Shown: positions 10,942-20,650 of the stretch, in pieces | Layout of the letters: every line of letters starts with the position of its first letter | Numbering within the stretch: position 1 is the first letter of the stretch | Assembly: GCA_016648135.1 (NCBI GenBank) | Contig: JADDOH010002266.1 | Span: 25,700-89,699, forward strand | Source: Agrypnia vestita | Taxonomy: Eukaryota > Arthropoda > Insecta > Trichoptera > Phryganeidae | Reading direction: 5' to 3' | DNA: 64,000 nt | Notes under the pieces: model-generated | Told to the model about the DNA's origin: nothing | Databases searched by the model: none | Seen by the model: only the letters and a program-made list of their open reading frames with translations | Position numbers and translations under genes: made by a program

Positions 10942-11274
10942 GTGTCAAACATAACAGAAGAGGAATGTGAAAGAAGGAATGCTGACCAGCGGGAACGTAA
11001 AAATGCTAGGCAAAGAGTGTATGCTGAAGGAAGAAATGCGACATCTTATTTTAAATGTGCCATTAACAATTTTAGGCATGCCAATCATTGCAAAGCGGTT
11101 CATTTTGGTGCTGAAAAGGGTAAGTTACTTCATAGCTCTTGCCACAATGGAAAAATATCCCCGCAAGTACTGCCGCAATATCCAGAAGAAAACAGTAATG
11201 AGTCTAAAAATTTTAAGGAATTTATTCGACAGTACAACTGTGCTAATGCATTTGCATCTTTCCGTATTGTTTAA
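10942..11274 (+). pseudogene. Helitron helitron-like N-terminal segment
   Basis: 110 codons starting MSNITEEECERRNADQ. A basic E/R-rich start is followed by a Helitron-type stretch: HFGAEKGKLLHSSCHNGK (the cysteine-containing CCxxGK-like segment), then LPQYPEENSNESKNF and YNCANAFASF. The family continues directly from FASF into text now found in another frame after 11280 (GEVYHRSLQSDGEVPAYAQLY). The TAA at about 11272, plus a frameshift, therefore breaks the gene; an AG at 11280 resembles a 3' splice site but is unproven. It belongs to the same broken ORF as the next two entries. Confidence 0.7.
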
Positions 11275-11280
11275 AAATTT

Positions 11281-11807
11281 CAGGTGAAGTATATCATAGA
11301 AGTTTGCAGAGTGATGGAGAGGTGCCGGCATATGCGCAACTATATGTTTACGATGCAGATGAAGCAGTCAGGGTACGTATGAGCCATCCGTCTAACCTTA
11401 GATGTCAACAAAATATAATGGAAACTATTGATAATGTCATCCGTCGTGTAAGTCCATATGCTCTCCAATACAAAAGGTTGAAAGAAGCGGTTGAGGAAGA
11501 AGAATCTATAGTTGCAGAGCACGGGGGCCAGATGCGGAATATTCAACTACTCTTTACGCGTTCTTCGTTAGATGACCAAAGAAGGTATAATGCTCCATCT
11601 AATAATAACGAAGTCGCCATTGTGTATGTAGCAGATTACGAAGGTAGGTTACCGCCAAACGTAGATGTTGCTGTTCACCCTAAGAATGTAGGAGGTCTCC
11701 AGCGTATTAATTTGTTATCAAAACATTTAGATCCGATGGTTTTTCCATTGTTATTTCCATCAGGTGAATTTGGTTGGACTCTACAGCCTCAAATAATACA
11801 ACATTAA
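11281..11807 (+). pseudogene. Helitron N-terminal domain, second segment
   Basis: Reads VPAYAQLYVYDADEAVRVRM, then RRVSPYALQYKRLKEAVEEE, FTRSSLDDQRRYNAP, NNNEVAIVYV and DPMVFPLLFPSGEFGW. This is the conserved region just upstream of the HUH Rep domain in Helitron proteins. An ATG at 11304 opens a 167-codon ORF, but the homology starts earlier in the same frame. The next family segment (KPDLFxTxTCNP, HxH, YxxxK) is absent: the frame runs out at about 11795, and at 11790-11812 it joins text that belongs after the Rep domain (NNTTLTAWFKL in another frame). This is the deletion junction. Confidence 0.8.
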
Positions 11808-11891
11808 CTGCATGGTTTAAACTTAACCAACAAGATAAAGAGGCATGTAATATTAAGTATCAGGATTAAACTAATTTCTATATTTTTTCCA

Positions 11892-12520
11892 GCAATAAGC
11901 AGTGGAAGAAGAGGCAATGTGGCGGGGACAAGATTATTGGTCGCATGTCCCCCGTTTCTCCTAGAAATATAGAATTATACCATCTAAGACTTATTCTTTT
12001 ACAAGTGACTGGCGCTACGTCCTTTGAATCTTTGTGGACTGTTCATGGTTGTCTACTTCCTACATTTCGTGATGCAGTACGAGAATTAGGACTCATCGAT
12101 GATATTGGAGAATGGCAGCGTTGCATGGCTGAAGCTTCAACGTATATGATGCCCAAAGCTCTTCGTGACCTATTTGTCTTATTAATGATTCATTGCCTCC
12201 CACCAGATCCGTTGCAGCTGTGGAACGATTTCAAAGATTTGATGTCAGAAGACTTTAGTCGTCAAGGTGCTACTGCAGAAATTGCACAAAATTGTTCCCT
12301 TTTGTATATTCAAAAGGCATTAATAAATGAAAATTCTTCTTGCACATCACAGGGTTTGCCGGGACCAGATTACAGCAATACTTATAATGAAGTGGTTGAT
12401 ATTAATTTAGCATTAGAAAGTTCTTTAGGGTTAGAGATGGCTGGAAAACTCAATCGAGAACAACATTGTGCTTTCGACAGTATATTAAGTAAAAAATTTC
12501 AGATGTACCTGAAACAAAAA
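11892..12520 (+). pseudogene. Helitron post-Rep linker domain
   Basis: Reads NKQWKKRQCGGDKIIGRMSP, then IELYHLRLILLQVTGATSFE, SLWTVHGCLLPTFRDAVREL, and ends KLNREQHCAFDSIL. These are signatures of the region between the Rep and helicase parts of Helitron proteins. An ATG-initiated ORF spans 11945-12592, but its last 25 codons are out of frame with the helicase. The shift lies near 12500-12520, just before the Walker A motif. It has no independent function. Confidence 0.8.
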
Positions 12521-13318
12521 AATGTTTCTTTATTGACGGTCCTGGTGGCACAGGTAAAACGTTCCTTTATAAGACTATTATACATACTTTAAGAGGAAGA
12601 TCTAAGAAAGTTTTATCTGTTGCTTGGACAGGAATAGCAGAAATTTTATTACCAGGTAGACGTACATGTCACATGGCTTTTAATTTACCTCTTGATTTAT
12701 AGAATAACACAACATGCAGAGTGACATCCAAGAACCGTGCAATTATAAGTGCAGCTGATGTCATTTGGGATGAAGCACCGATGGCGCCAGTTATAGCTTT
12801 AGATATAATTGAACATACTCTGCACGATATAATGGGTAATAATGATATTTTTGGCAATAAAGTTATCATTTTGGGCGGCGACTAGACAAATTCTACCAGT
12901 TTCTCGAAAGGCTGCTCGCGGTCAGTTAGTAGCGACATCTATTAAAAACAGCCAACATTGGAAAATTTTTACTATTTTAAATTTGAAAACTAATGTCCGC
13001 GCTTTAGAAGGTGAAAATTCATTTACACAGTGGCTTTTAGATTTAGGCGATGGAAGCTGCCTCCTGTGGAAGGAAAGTATGCGTCGTCAGTGCTTATTCC
13101 AAATGAAAGTGGAAGTCAAAATGTTGCTCAAAGCATATATAATGAAGTACATTCTATAGTGTATGTTCCTTAATGAGTAAACGAGCGATATTGTGTCCAA
13201 AGAATGAACATGCTCGATTGGTTAACGAAGATGTACTCGGGCGTTTAGAAGGTCCAATCTTTACATTTTATTCTGTGGATAGTATTGAGTATGATGGTCT
13301 GAAATGGACTACAAAATG
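12510..13318 (+). pseudogene. Pif1-family helicase domain of Helitron, broken
   Basis: The helicase normally unwinds DNA for rolling-circle transposition. Visible motifs are Walker A GPGGTGKT (12538-12561), Walker B in VIWDEAPM (12769-12780 for DEAP), and a GGD..RQILPV sensor region (about 12877-12900). Then come LNLKTNVRAL, FTQWLLDLGDG, and the C-terminal ILCPKNEHARLVNE and SVDSIEYDG. Damage: a TAG at about 12700 after NLPLDL, a 2-nt loss in GGD-FRQILPV giving a stop, further frameshifts near 13060 and 13170, and truncation before the final helicase motifs. The ORF at 12842-13159 covers only part of this in two frames. Confidence 0.85.
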
Positions 13319-13669
13319 ATATATTTTTAAAATACATTCATTTATCAATAATCATTAAACTAAAATCCTATGTAATTTATTAATAAATAAGACGCTGTAA
13401 TTTTATCGATAAAAATAATCACAAATAAGAATTCGAGAGCTGTTTCATTTTTTGTATGTCACTGACAGATACCATAGACACTAAAACCTGATTTTTTTCT
13501 CCTCAATGTTGATGAATTCATTATTTTAAGACCAGCCAAACTTAAAAACTCAAAGTTGACAGCATCACAATGTTATACAGTAACTGTCAAGAAACAAAAA
13601 AAGAAATATTGCTTACTTCAGAATATGGCCGATTATCAAATTCTATTAACTTTGTAACAGTAAGGAAAA
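13319..13669. other. Helitron 3' noncoding region
   Basis: AT-rich sequence between the truncated helicase and the structured 3' terminal region. No coding or RNA signal is visible. Confidence 0.5.
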
Positions 13670-13923
13670 CAATTGTGTTTGTTGCAGAGCAAACACAATT
13701 GGCTGCGGGACGACCGTCATTGGCCGCGAAGCGGCCACAATAGTAAAAATGGAAATTTGCCAGATACAATTGGCCGCGAAGCGGCTGACGTAGGCACAGG
13801 TAAACAGCGCGCAGCGGCCATCGCTGGCCGCGGAGCGGCCGTCATTGGCCGCGAAGCGGCCACAATAGCCGCCCGCAGGGCCTAGCAGTAAGCAATCGGC
13901 GAAGCCGATTGCTTTCCTGCTAG
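13670..13923 (+). repeat. Structured Helitron 3' end: array of GAA-loop hairpins
   Basis: A perfect 12-bp inverted repeat (13670-13681 with 13690-13701, CAATTGTGTTTG) comes first. It is followed by hairpins of the form GGCCGC-GAA-GCGGCC at 13722-13736, 13772-13786 (last base changed), 13826-13840 (loop GGA) and 13847-13861. The terminal hairpin is AAGCAATCGGC-GAA-GCCGATTGCTT at 13890-13914. GC-GAA-GC is a known very stable DNA mini-hairpin. The last hairpin plus CTAG is the transposition terminator signal of Helitrons; the upstream copies look like duplicated terminators. Confidence 0.8.
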
Positions 13924-14089
13924 TCTCTTTTGATTATACTGTCACGAGATGATAAATTAAGCTAAACCGCATACGATCGAAGTTTTTAGAATAATCTAGA
14001 AAATTCTATAAATATTTTTAACGCACGAATATATATCAGAAACTTAGGGAAAATCCAAAACCTACATAAAATGATAAGTGAAGCCGCGT

Positions 14090-14290
14090 GGGTTAGACTG
14101 AAGTGATCAATTAAGCCAGCTCATACAGGTTGTAAGTCCTGGTCCATCGTATAAAATACTTCCATACATGTTTGTCATATAAATAGCTTCGTTTCTGTGA
14201 GAATTCTTTATTTTAACTTAATTTAATAATAATCCCGCTGTGAATAAATCCAGTAATTGTGTTCACAGAACATATTTTATAAAACTATTG
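14090..14290 (+). repeat. Dispersed repeat (family 1) copy
   Basis: GTGATCAATTAAGCCAGCTC, CAGGTTGTAAGTCCTGGTCC, ACATGTTTGTCATATAAATAG, CTTCGTTTCTGTGAGAATTC and CTGTGAATAAATCCAGTAAT follow the family-1 order. Confidence 0.6.
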
Positions 14291-15484
14291 TTAATTTTTT
14301 CCTTACCTTTTTATAAAAGGTACACATTACATTTTACATAATATTTTTATAGTTGACAAGTGTTTAATTTAATTAAAATAAAAGTACGGAAGCCATTCTT
14401 TAAATGTAAATAGGTACAAAAGAATCAAATATTTATTGAAAATTCCTTATTTCAGCTATTTAATCAGGACGCAGCATTTTAAAAATACAATACGCTGTTC
14501 TAGTGAAGTAAATTTGAATTTATTTTAATACAATGAAGCTACGAGAAAAAGTGCTCATCGCCGATGAATTTCGTTCGCACTACCAGATGATCTCCTTAAT
14601 GAAAATAAAAAAATCGATCTTTAAGAATCTATATTAAGCGTATTGAACTTTAAGAAATACAATCATTTTGTCAAGGTATTGCGTGTGCTCTGGTAAATAA
14701 AGTAAAACAAAATGTGCTATCTGAAACGCTGAACTCTAACAAGATTTTGTTAATATACTATGAGCATCAGATGCTGTATGAATCCCGAAGCCCAAGTTGC
14801 TTATCCTAAAGAAAGTGACGCTAAGGAGGTTGCAGTGAACTGGGGATGCATTGAGAATGTAACCTGCATAAGGTCTCAATAATAGGACTAGATAACAGGA
14901 TCTAAAACAAGGGAAAACCGATAAAAACCGATACGTAAATGGTTTAAATCTAGAGTAAAGTTAAGTGTTTCTTTGATGTGTCTTCCGTAGAAATCGATAC
15001 AACGGAGTAAATAAAAACATTTTTCGTGATCTTTTTTCATTTCATATTAAAATAATTAGTATTTAAAAAAAAATCGTAATACATTAAGCGTTTTTAAACA
15101 TTTTACTATTTCTACGGGGGTAGTATGAGTAACAAATTCAAAATTCAAGAAAAAGCAGTAAATAAATGTTTTAATTACAATATTAATAATTATTTGTATC
15201 ATGAAAAAAGTTGGTTTGTAGGTACCTACTTATACAAAGTAAAATAAGAAAGAAAAATTCCCAACAAAATAAAAATTGCGATGTAAATATTATTATGAAA
15301 TTGTAATTAAATTATTACAAAATTACGATAGTAATATTATCTACTAATGGATTTGGAAAAAAAATTGTGGAGATTATGAATTATATGAAGATCATTAAAA
15401 TGGATTGAAAATACCAAAATACGAACTACGTTATCTCTACATGAGTTCCAACTACATCATATTGAATAAAATCACACATTAGCC
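14291..15484. other. AT-rich noncoding sequence
   Basis: No gene, RNA or recognised repeat is visible. Confidence 0.4.
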
Positions 15485-15635
15485 TACTTGAGAAAGTATA
15501 TAGAACGGTGAACGAAAGGACTGCCATCTATTCAGATACCACTTAGTGCATGATTGCAATGTGCTAATGTTAAATACTTTTTTTACCTGTCGATGAGAGA
15601 TTCTAATACTCTCGAAACTGGAGAAGTTAAATATA
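15485..15635 (+). repeat. Dispersed repeat with hammerhead-like hairpin
   Basis: AAAGTATATAGAACGG.. AACGAAAGGACTGCCATCTATTCAG recurs at 21560-21645. It is followed by CCTGTCGATGAGAG-attctaata-CTCTCGAAAC (15586-15617), a hairpin with a GAAA-type 3' side. The same CCTGTCGATGAGA motif is at 61535, and a reverse relative is at 63087-63124. The CTGATGA box has a three-base insertion, so this may be an evolved or decayed hammerhead. Confidence 0.45.
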
Positions 15636-15641
15636 AAATAC

Positions 15642-16080
15642 TGTCACGAAATTCTAAAAATTGAAGAAAATATTCAAACTTTCCCGGGCGGACTAGATTC
15701 TGGAAGAACCCGTACGCCAGAAGTTTCTGAAACTCGAGCGGTTATAAGTTATGCCGAAAGAGTGCGCGGAACAACAGTTTTTGTGGTGATATTTCAGCGA
15801 TTACACAGATAAAGCAAAATAGCGTAGCGGTTATTTAGTATAACAAAGCGACAGTAAATTAAGAGAGTACCTAATGGGCGTTAGGAAATAAGTGCGTGAC
15901 GTGCGAATATTTTAAGAAGAGCATTAAATATTCTCCAGACGAGTGATTAGTGACGATTAGTGTGCAATTGAGTAAAGTAAAGAATGATGATGAAACAATG
16001 ATCCAGTTATTTTAGTTAATTCATAAAACTTTAATTAATTTTAAATGTTTCATTTTCTCCCAAACCACGATCCTGTGACA
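15642..16080 (-). mobile_element. Solo LTR (family A, shorter copy)
   Basis: Read on the minus strand it starts TGTCACAGGATCGTGG and ends GAATTTCGTGACA. The 5' part aligns with the starts of the other family-A LTRs (a GGGAGAAAATGAAA-like stretch, then a TTAATTaa-rich segment). Flanks AATAC and AATGC may be a 5-bp target duplication with one mismatch. At 439 bp it is shorter than its relatives, so it is internally deleted or belongs to a subfamily. Confidence 0.6.
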
Positions 16081-17081
16081 AATGCAATTAAACTTCTTTA
16101 GAGATTACATATTTTACGTTTTTCATCCATTTTTATGATCATTTACAGTATTTTGAAGTGCTCTAAAATTGTTTTAATCGATGAATGATAAACAAAAAGA
16201 AAAATGAATGGCTGGAAGATAAGTTTGTCGATTTTGGTGTACGGGTTTGGCCTTTTCATTTATTGTTTTCATATTTTTAAGAAGATGTAAGTATCCAAAG
16301 GAGACCTTGAAACTGAAATTAAAATTGAATCTTAAAATTAATTAAGCTAGTTTATAATTCCAACCTTAGCTCGGGTGGGCTTGCTCCCCGAGCGAAACTA
16401 CACGATACCCTTAATCCTAGGGGATCGCTCCCTTGTACTCCTTTAGTCTGTGTAACTCTGCCCAATTACACAACAGGCAATTATGCCGGCAATGTTATTC
16501 ACCTACGTCACCTGATTAATGAACGGCTGGTTTCACCTCACCTGTGCTCGATCACGTCGTCGATTTCCGGCGAATTGTTGTTCGTGCATTAATCAAAATT
16601 CTATTAAAATTAACACAAATTGATGAATTGATCCGAGTTAAACATTTTCACAAAAATAAAAAATATTGTCAATACCGGTAGGTACACAAATTTTCAATCT
16701 ACTACTGTAATAAATTAACTTACTTAAGAATACGGAGCGCTGTAGTCTTTTACCTTGATACACAATTCTCTCCCAAGCCACATTCTAAAATATTTATTGT
16801 TTCCGAGGTAAGTTTTCCTCCGTGATCACTCATATGAAAATATAAACACACTTGTTCTTTAGTTTTCCTTGTTTAATCTTTGTGAGACGCGTTTGGCTTT
16901 ATGAGGGCATTATCAATCTAACTATACAAGTTGCTGAATGTAAAATAGTTGGTGACCAGACAAAGCTACGAAACAAAACTAAAAATAAGATTAGGTAAGT
17001 TTACGTTCTACATTGTTGTTTTTGTACTGGCAATAGAAATTCTACAGATACAGTTTCTGATGTACATAATTATAATATAAT
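16081..17081. other. Noncoding; GC-richer single-copy island
   Basis: From about 16360 to 16580 the sequence is GC-richer, includes the small hairpin CTCGGG-tgggcttgct-CCCGAG, and is not repeated in the window. There is no exon-like frame. The rest is AT-rich. Confidence 0.35.
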
Positions 17082-17092
17082 AAGATTGATAT

Positions 17093-17402
17093 GTTTTGAC
17101 CAATGTATCCTCGCCATGCGCCTGTAGCATCACATCTGAAAGGCCGCTAGCCTCCCGGACACGCTCTGGCCGATGGTCCATGTTTCGCTGCCATACATCA
17201 GCACACTCCAGAAAAGAGTTTTAATCAAGTTTTTCCTAACCTTTAAATCTGTGTTAGGGGATTCAAAGATTTTGGATTTTTGGTTGAAGGCGACTCTTGC
17301 CTGTTGTATTCTGCTTATGATGTCAGCTTCTGAGCGGCCATCTTGGGAAATTTTGCTGCCCAAATATGTGAATTCTTTCACTTGTTTAATAGCCACTCAA
17401 AT
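17093..17402 (-). pseudogene. LINE ORF2 C-terminal segment
   Basis: Reads VKEFTYLGSKISQDGRSEAD, ISRIQQARVAFNQKSKIF and TLFWSVLMYGSETWTI, followed after an in-frame stop by CYRRMARIHWSKH. This thumb/connection region follows the reverse transcriptase in RTE/BovB- and CR1-like elements. The stop replaces the usual tryptophan of the QMWCYRRM motif. The sequence ends exactly at the target duplication. Confidence 0.85.
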
Positions 17403-17502
17403 CTACATTTGTCGACTTCTTCTCTTTCAACAACCATGCACTTTGTTTTGTCTTTGTTAGTTTTCATGTTGTATTTATCTGCCAAAACATTTTCGATTTT
17501 TC

Positions 17503-18435
17503 TCAGAGCTCGTTCAATTCTTGTTCTGACTCCGCAAGCAGTGCAATATTGTCAGCATATCTAATCATGTCAATTTTTTGTCCTTGAATTCTCACGTCAT
17601 GCCAATCTCTCATTTCTCCTCTCACCTCGTCGATAGCCTGTTGTATGTAGCAATTGAACAACGCTGGAGACATCGAGCAACTCTGTCTTACTCCCTGGCC
17701 AACACTTGCCTCAGCAGTTCTGTCTCCATATATTATTACAGCGGTTTCATTTTTACATAAGTTCCATATTGTGCGTCTATCTTTGAAGCTTATCCCTATT
17801 TTGTTGAGCACTTTAAAAAGCTGCTTCCAGTCTACCTTGTCGAAGGCTTTTTCTAGGTCTATAAAAGCCACGTGTGTGTCTTTGTTTTTCCTTATTCGTT
17901 TTTATAGGATAAGTCTTAGACTAAGAATCGCCTTTCTTGTGCCCGTTCCTCTTCTTAAGCCAAATTGATCGTCCGAAAGTACACTTTTAATCTTCGTTTC
18001 CGCTCTTTTCATAATTATGTTTGTAAGTACCTTTGATGCATGCGATATCAGACTAAAGGTTCTGTGCTGCTCGCATTTAGTTGTGCCAAGTTTCTTTGGT
18101 AGTGTTTTTATTAAGCATTTAGTGAAATCCTTAGGTATTTCTCCTGTGTCATATATTTTGCAGACAAGTCGGTATAGTGTATCAATTGTGCCGCTGCCTG
18201 CATTATTAAGCAGTTCTGATGAAATATTATCTATTTCTGGTGTTTTATTATCTTTTAATCTTGAGATGGCAGTGTCAAATTCACTTCTCAAAATAGCATC
18301 ACCATTGTTTTCTGGATCCGGTTCTGTTTCTGCAGCATCATTCTCTGTAATTGTATTCTCTCCTTTGTAGAGTTCTTCCAGATATGCTTTCCATCTTTGT
18401 AAAAATGAGTTTTCCATTTTGGCCTTGTATAGCAT
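17503..18435 (-). pseudogene. LINE reverse transcriptase domain, frameshifted
   Basis: Two adjoining frames give the polymerase fingers and palm. The first (18435 down to about 17900) reads RWKAYLEELY, SEFDTAISRLKDNKTPEIDN and LSDDQFGLRRGTGTRKAI. The second (17871 to 17503) holds motif A in FIDLEKAFDKVDW, motif B in GVRQSCSMSPALFN and the catalytic-site motif RYADNIALLAE. YADN in place of the usual YADD or FADD means one catalytic aspartate is lost. The two frames are separated by a frameshift near 17890. It is dead as an enzyme. Confidence 0.85.
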
Positions 18436-18498
18436 CTTTTGTTTTAGTTTTATCGTTGATTTTTTATTTATTTCAGAGTATGCTGTCTCTAGCTTTCT

Positions 18499-18850
18499 CT
18501 ATTCAACATTTCTGTTTATTTTCATACACTTTTCTTGTAAATAGTGCTCTTTCGCCTTTTTGGACTCTCTATTGATTTTGTTTCTCAGCATTCTGTAATT
18601 TCTTTTTCCCTCTTCTGTTGTAGAGTTTTCCATCATTCTCCTTTTTTCAATCATTTTCAAGTTTTTTTCTGTGATCCATTCTTTCCTGGTTTGCGGTCTT
18701 GTTCTCTCTATTTCTTCATTTGCTTCCCATACTTTGTCCACATCGTCATAATGATCAAAATCACAGACCAATGTTTTCTCTTTATATTTCTTTCTTGTTT
18801 CTTCTTCTTTTAGCAGCTTTATCTTCAATTTTATTGTATTTGAGTAAGCT
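18499..18850 (-). pseudogene. LINE ORF2 linker between endonuclease and RT
   Basis: Charged, helix-rich stretch (KLLKEEETRKKYKE, WEANEEIERTRPQTRKEW, KINRESKKAKEHYLQEK), as usually found between the endonuclease and RT domains of this clade. It is separated from both neighbours by frame changes. Confidence 0.7.
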
Positions 18851-19577
18851 CTCTGCTATCACCATATTATGGTCGCTGTCTATATCAGGGCTTGCATAAC
18901 TTCTGCAATCTTTTATTTGGTTTCTGAATCGTACTCGGGTAAGAATGTAGTCAATTTGTGATCTGTGTTTATCTCCTGGAGCCTTCAAGGTATATTGGCG
19001 TCTGTTATGATGCAAGAATCGTGTGTTGGCTATAAACAGTTTATTCCTTGTGTAAAATTCAAACAGTCGATTTTCTCTTTCTTCCGATACCCAGACCAAA
19101 TGAGCCAGCAACATTTCTTTCTCTTCCTTCTCCAATCATTGCATTCCAATCTTCCATTAGTATAACGTTTTCCTCAGTTTTTGTATCGTCTAAAAGTTTT
19201 TGTATGTTTTCATATACTTCTTCCATTTCTTGTTCATCGTGGCTAGAGATTGGCATGTATACCTGTATCAATATTGTATCCATCGGTTTGGTATCAAGTT
19301 TGACTAGAATTATTCTGCCTCCATATTGCACATATCCCTTACTCTCCTACCCAGTTCTGTACACAGAATTATTCCCACGCCTGCATGTTCCAGTTTGTAT
19401 CTATTATTCCTCCGTGGATCAGCCTAAAATCTCCAGTCCACATACCACCAGGCTTAGGCTATCTCATTTTTGCGATTCCTAAGGCATTTAGTTTCATCTT
19501 TTTCATTTCTTCTTTCAGATTGTCTATCTTACCGTTTTGCAGTAAAGTTCTCACGTTCCAGGTAGCGTAACGTCCAT
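18820..19577 (-). pseudogene. LINE endonuclease (EEP family) domain, broken
   Basis: Read from 19577 downwards: TWNVRTLLQNGKIDNLKEEM at the N-terminus, then VYMPIS with the DWNAMIG motif, SQIDYILTRVRFR, and DSDHNMV, which holds the terminal SDH catalytic triad element. The domain nicks target DNA for priming. Defects are visible: the residue expected to be Glu in the LGIsEvR position reads Lys (ALGIAKMR), there are two stops in the next 30 codons, and the domain is split between frames (19331-19059 and 19135-18782). Confidence 0.85.
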
Positions 19578-19990
19578 ATCTCTTTTTATTGTGTGATTAT
19601 TTTGTCTCTTCTTTTCTTTTCTGTGTCACTTGGTTTCTCTCGTGACAGTATCTTGAGCAGTCCCCACTCGGAAATCCGAACTGGGGACTATTTTAACTCT
19701 GGAGTATTTTACTAAAGACCTGTCCATGCTTGTTTTTTCTTGGGATGCCACGATGGGCCTTTACTGTGGTAGTTTCCTTTTTCCTTTCCACAGTCTATGC
19801 CGTTGACCACGAAGGTTCTTCCGCTTTTAGGGAGCTTTTCTTCCCCCCTGGGCATAAGAGTGCCCTGCCAACTTTATCTCGGAGGAAAAGTTGGGAGCCA
19901 GCTTATACCGACCAGCGTTCGGTCCCTGTCTATATTTGCCGTCGCTGAGCTGTGACGTTGCCCACCCCTTACCGCGTGGAGGAATAGTTC
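19578..19990 (-). other. LINE 5' untranslated-like segment (inverted part)
   Basis: GC-richer sequence immediately upstream (minus-strand sense) of the endonuclease, running up to the inversion junction. It carries a GGGGACT/AGTCCCC inverted motif near 19658-19690 and no conserved ORF. It lies inside the target duplication, so it belongs to the element. The plus-strand ORF at 19730-19948 is not supported. Confidence 0.6.
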
Positions 19991-20005
19991 AGGAGTTTCC
20001 CTTCA

Positions 20006-20313
20006 TTGAGTCTGAGGCCAGCAGGCATTTCTGAGCACTCCCTAGTACTGAGCAGGGTGATCGAAAAGAGGCGGCTCCTTAACAGAATCGCCCAACAGCG
20101 AGCAATTTGGATAGGCCATAATATAAGGCATCCGGGCCTGCTTTTAACCATCGTCGAGGGAAATGTTGAAGGCAACAATCGTAGAGGCCGCCCGAGATTA
20201 AGCTACGTAGACCAGATAATCGGAGATGTGCGCTGTAGCACCTACCAAGAAATGAAGAGAAGTGGAGAAAGCGAGTGCTTGTTGCAGACCAATCCTAGAA
20301 TTGCTACTAAAAA
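20006..20313 (+). pseudogene. LINE ORF2 extreme C-terminus and 3' tail (sense part)
   Basis: Reads SRVIEKRRLLNRIAQQRAIW, IGHNIRHPGLLLTIVEG, then NNRRGRPRLSYVDQI and STYQEMKR. This is the conserved C-terminal tail (an IGHxxRH-type motif followed by a basic GRPR segment) of the same LINE clade. An A7 run joins the right-hand target duplication at 20314. It completes the protein interrupted at 17093. Confidence 0.85.
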
Positions 20314-20474
20314 AAAGATTGATATAATAAATAAATAAATAATATAAATAAATAAAATTAAAAAACCTTTATTTTTCATTTTATTTAATTTTATAATTTT
20401 GATTCGCGTAGCAATGCTGCCACCGCTTTATCATCGCGTCAAGTTTTAATTTGTTTTATTAATATGAAAAAAAT

Positions 20475-20650
20475 AAGTCTTTTATTCAAAGTGCTCTACT
20501 ATGGGATTATCCACGAAGATAAAATACGAAACACTTCAGTCTACCAATCGCTATTATTTTTTTTAGGCAAGTCTTTTGTTCAAAGTACGATGGGATTATC
20601 CACGAAGATAAAATAATTAAACACTTCATTTCTACCAATCGCTATTGTAG
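20475..20650 (+). repeat. Tandem duplication, 94-bp period
   Basis: AAGTCTTTTATTCAAAG.. GGGATTATCCACGAAGATAA.. CTACCAATCGCTATT at 20475-20553 is repeated from 20569 with a small deletion and a few changes. It is noncoding. Confidence 0.7.

Larger units (their letters stand above)
10860..13923 (+). mobile_element. Helitron relic with canonical 3' terminus
   Basis: The coding order is N-terminal Helitron domain, junction, post-Rep domain and Pif1-type helicase, all on the plus strand. The element ends with a stem (13890-13900 with 13904-13914, loop GAA), five bases, then CTAG at 13920-13923, followed by T. That is the expected Helitron 3' end and target base. The HUH replication-initiator region is missing through an internal deletion near 11790-11812. 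Several frameshifts and stops break the rest, so the element is not autonomous. The 5' end is uncertain. Confidence 0.85.
17093..20313. mobile_element. RTE-like non-LTR retrotransposon with inverted 5' segment
   Basis: The insertion is flanked by the 11-bp direct repeat AAGATTGATAT (17082-17092 and 20314-20324). From 17093 to about 19990 the element lies on the minus strand, running from 5' untranslated-like sequence through an apurinic-type endonuclease to the reverse transcriptase C-terminus. From about 20000 to 20313 the last part of the same protein lies on the plus strand and ends in an A-rich tail. The minus-strand part stops at CYRRMARIHWSKH, and the plus-strand part resumes about 20 residues later in the family's order. 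One element, inserted once, with its 5' portion inverted, explains all of this. Confidence 0.85.

Noticed and set aside
18017..19482. Plus-strand ORFs across the LINE (for example 18017-18370, 19048-19482)
   Set aside because: They are antisense shadows of the minus-strand endonuclease and reverse transcriptase.
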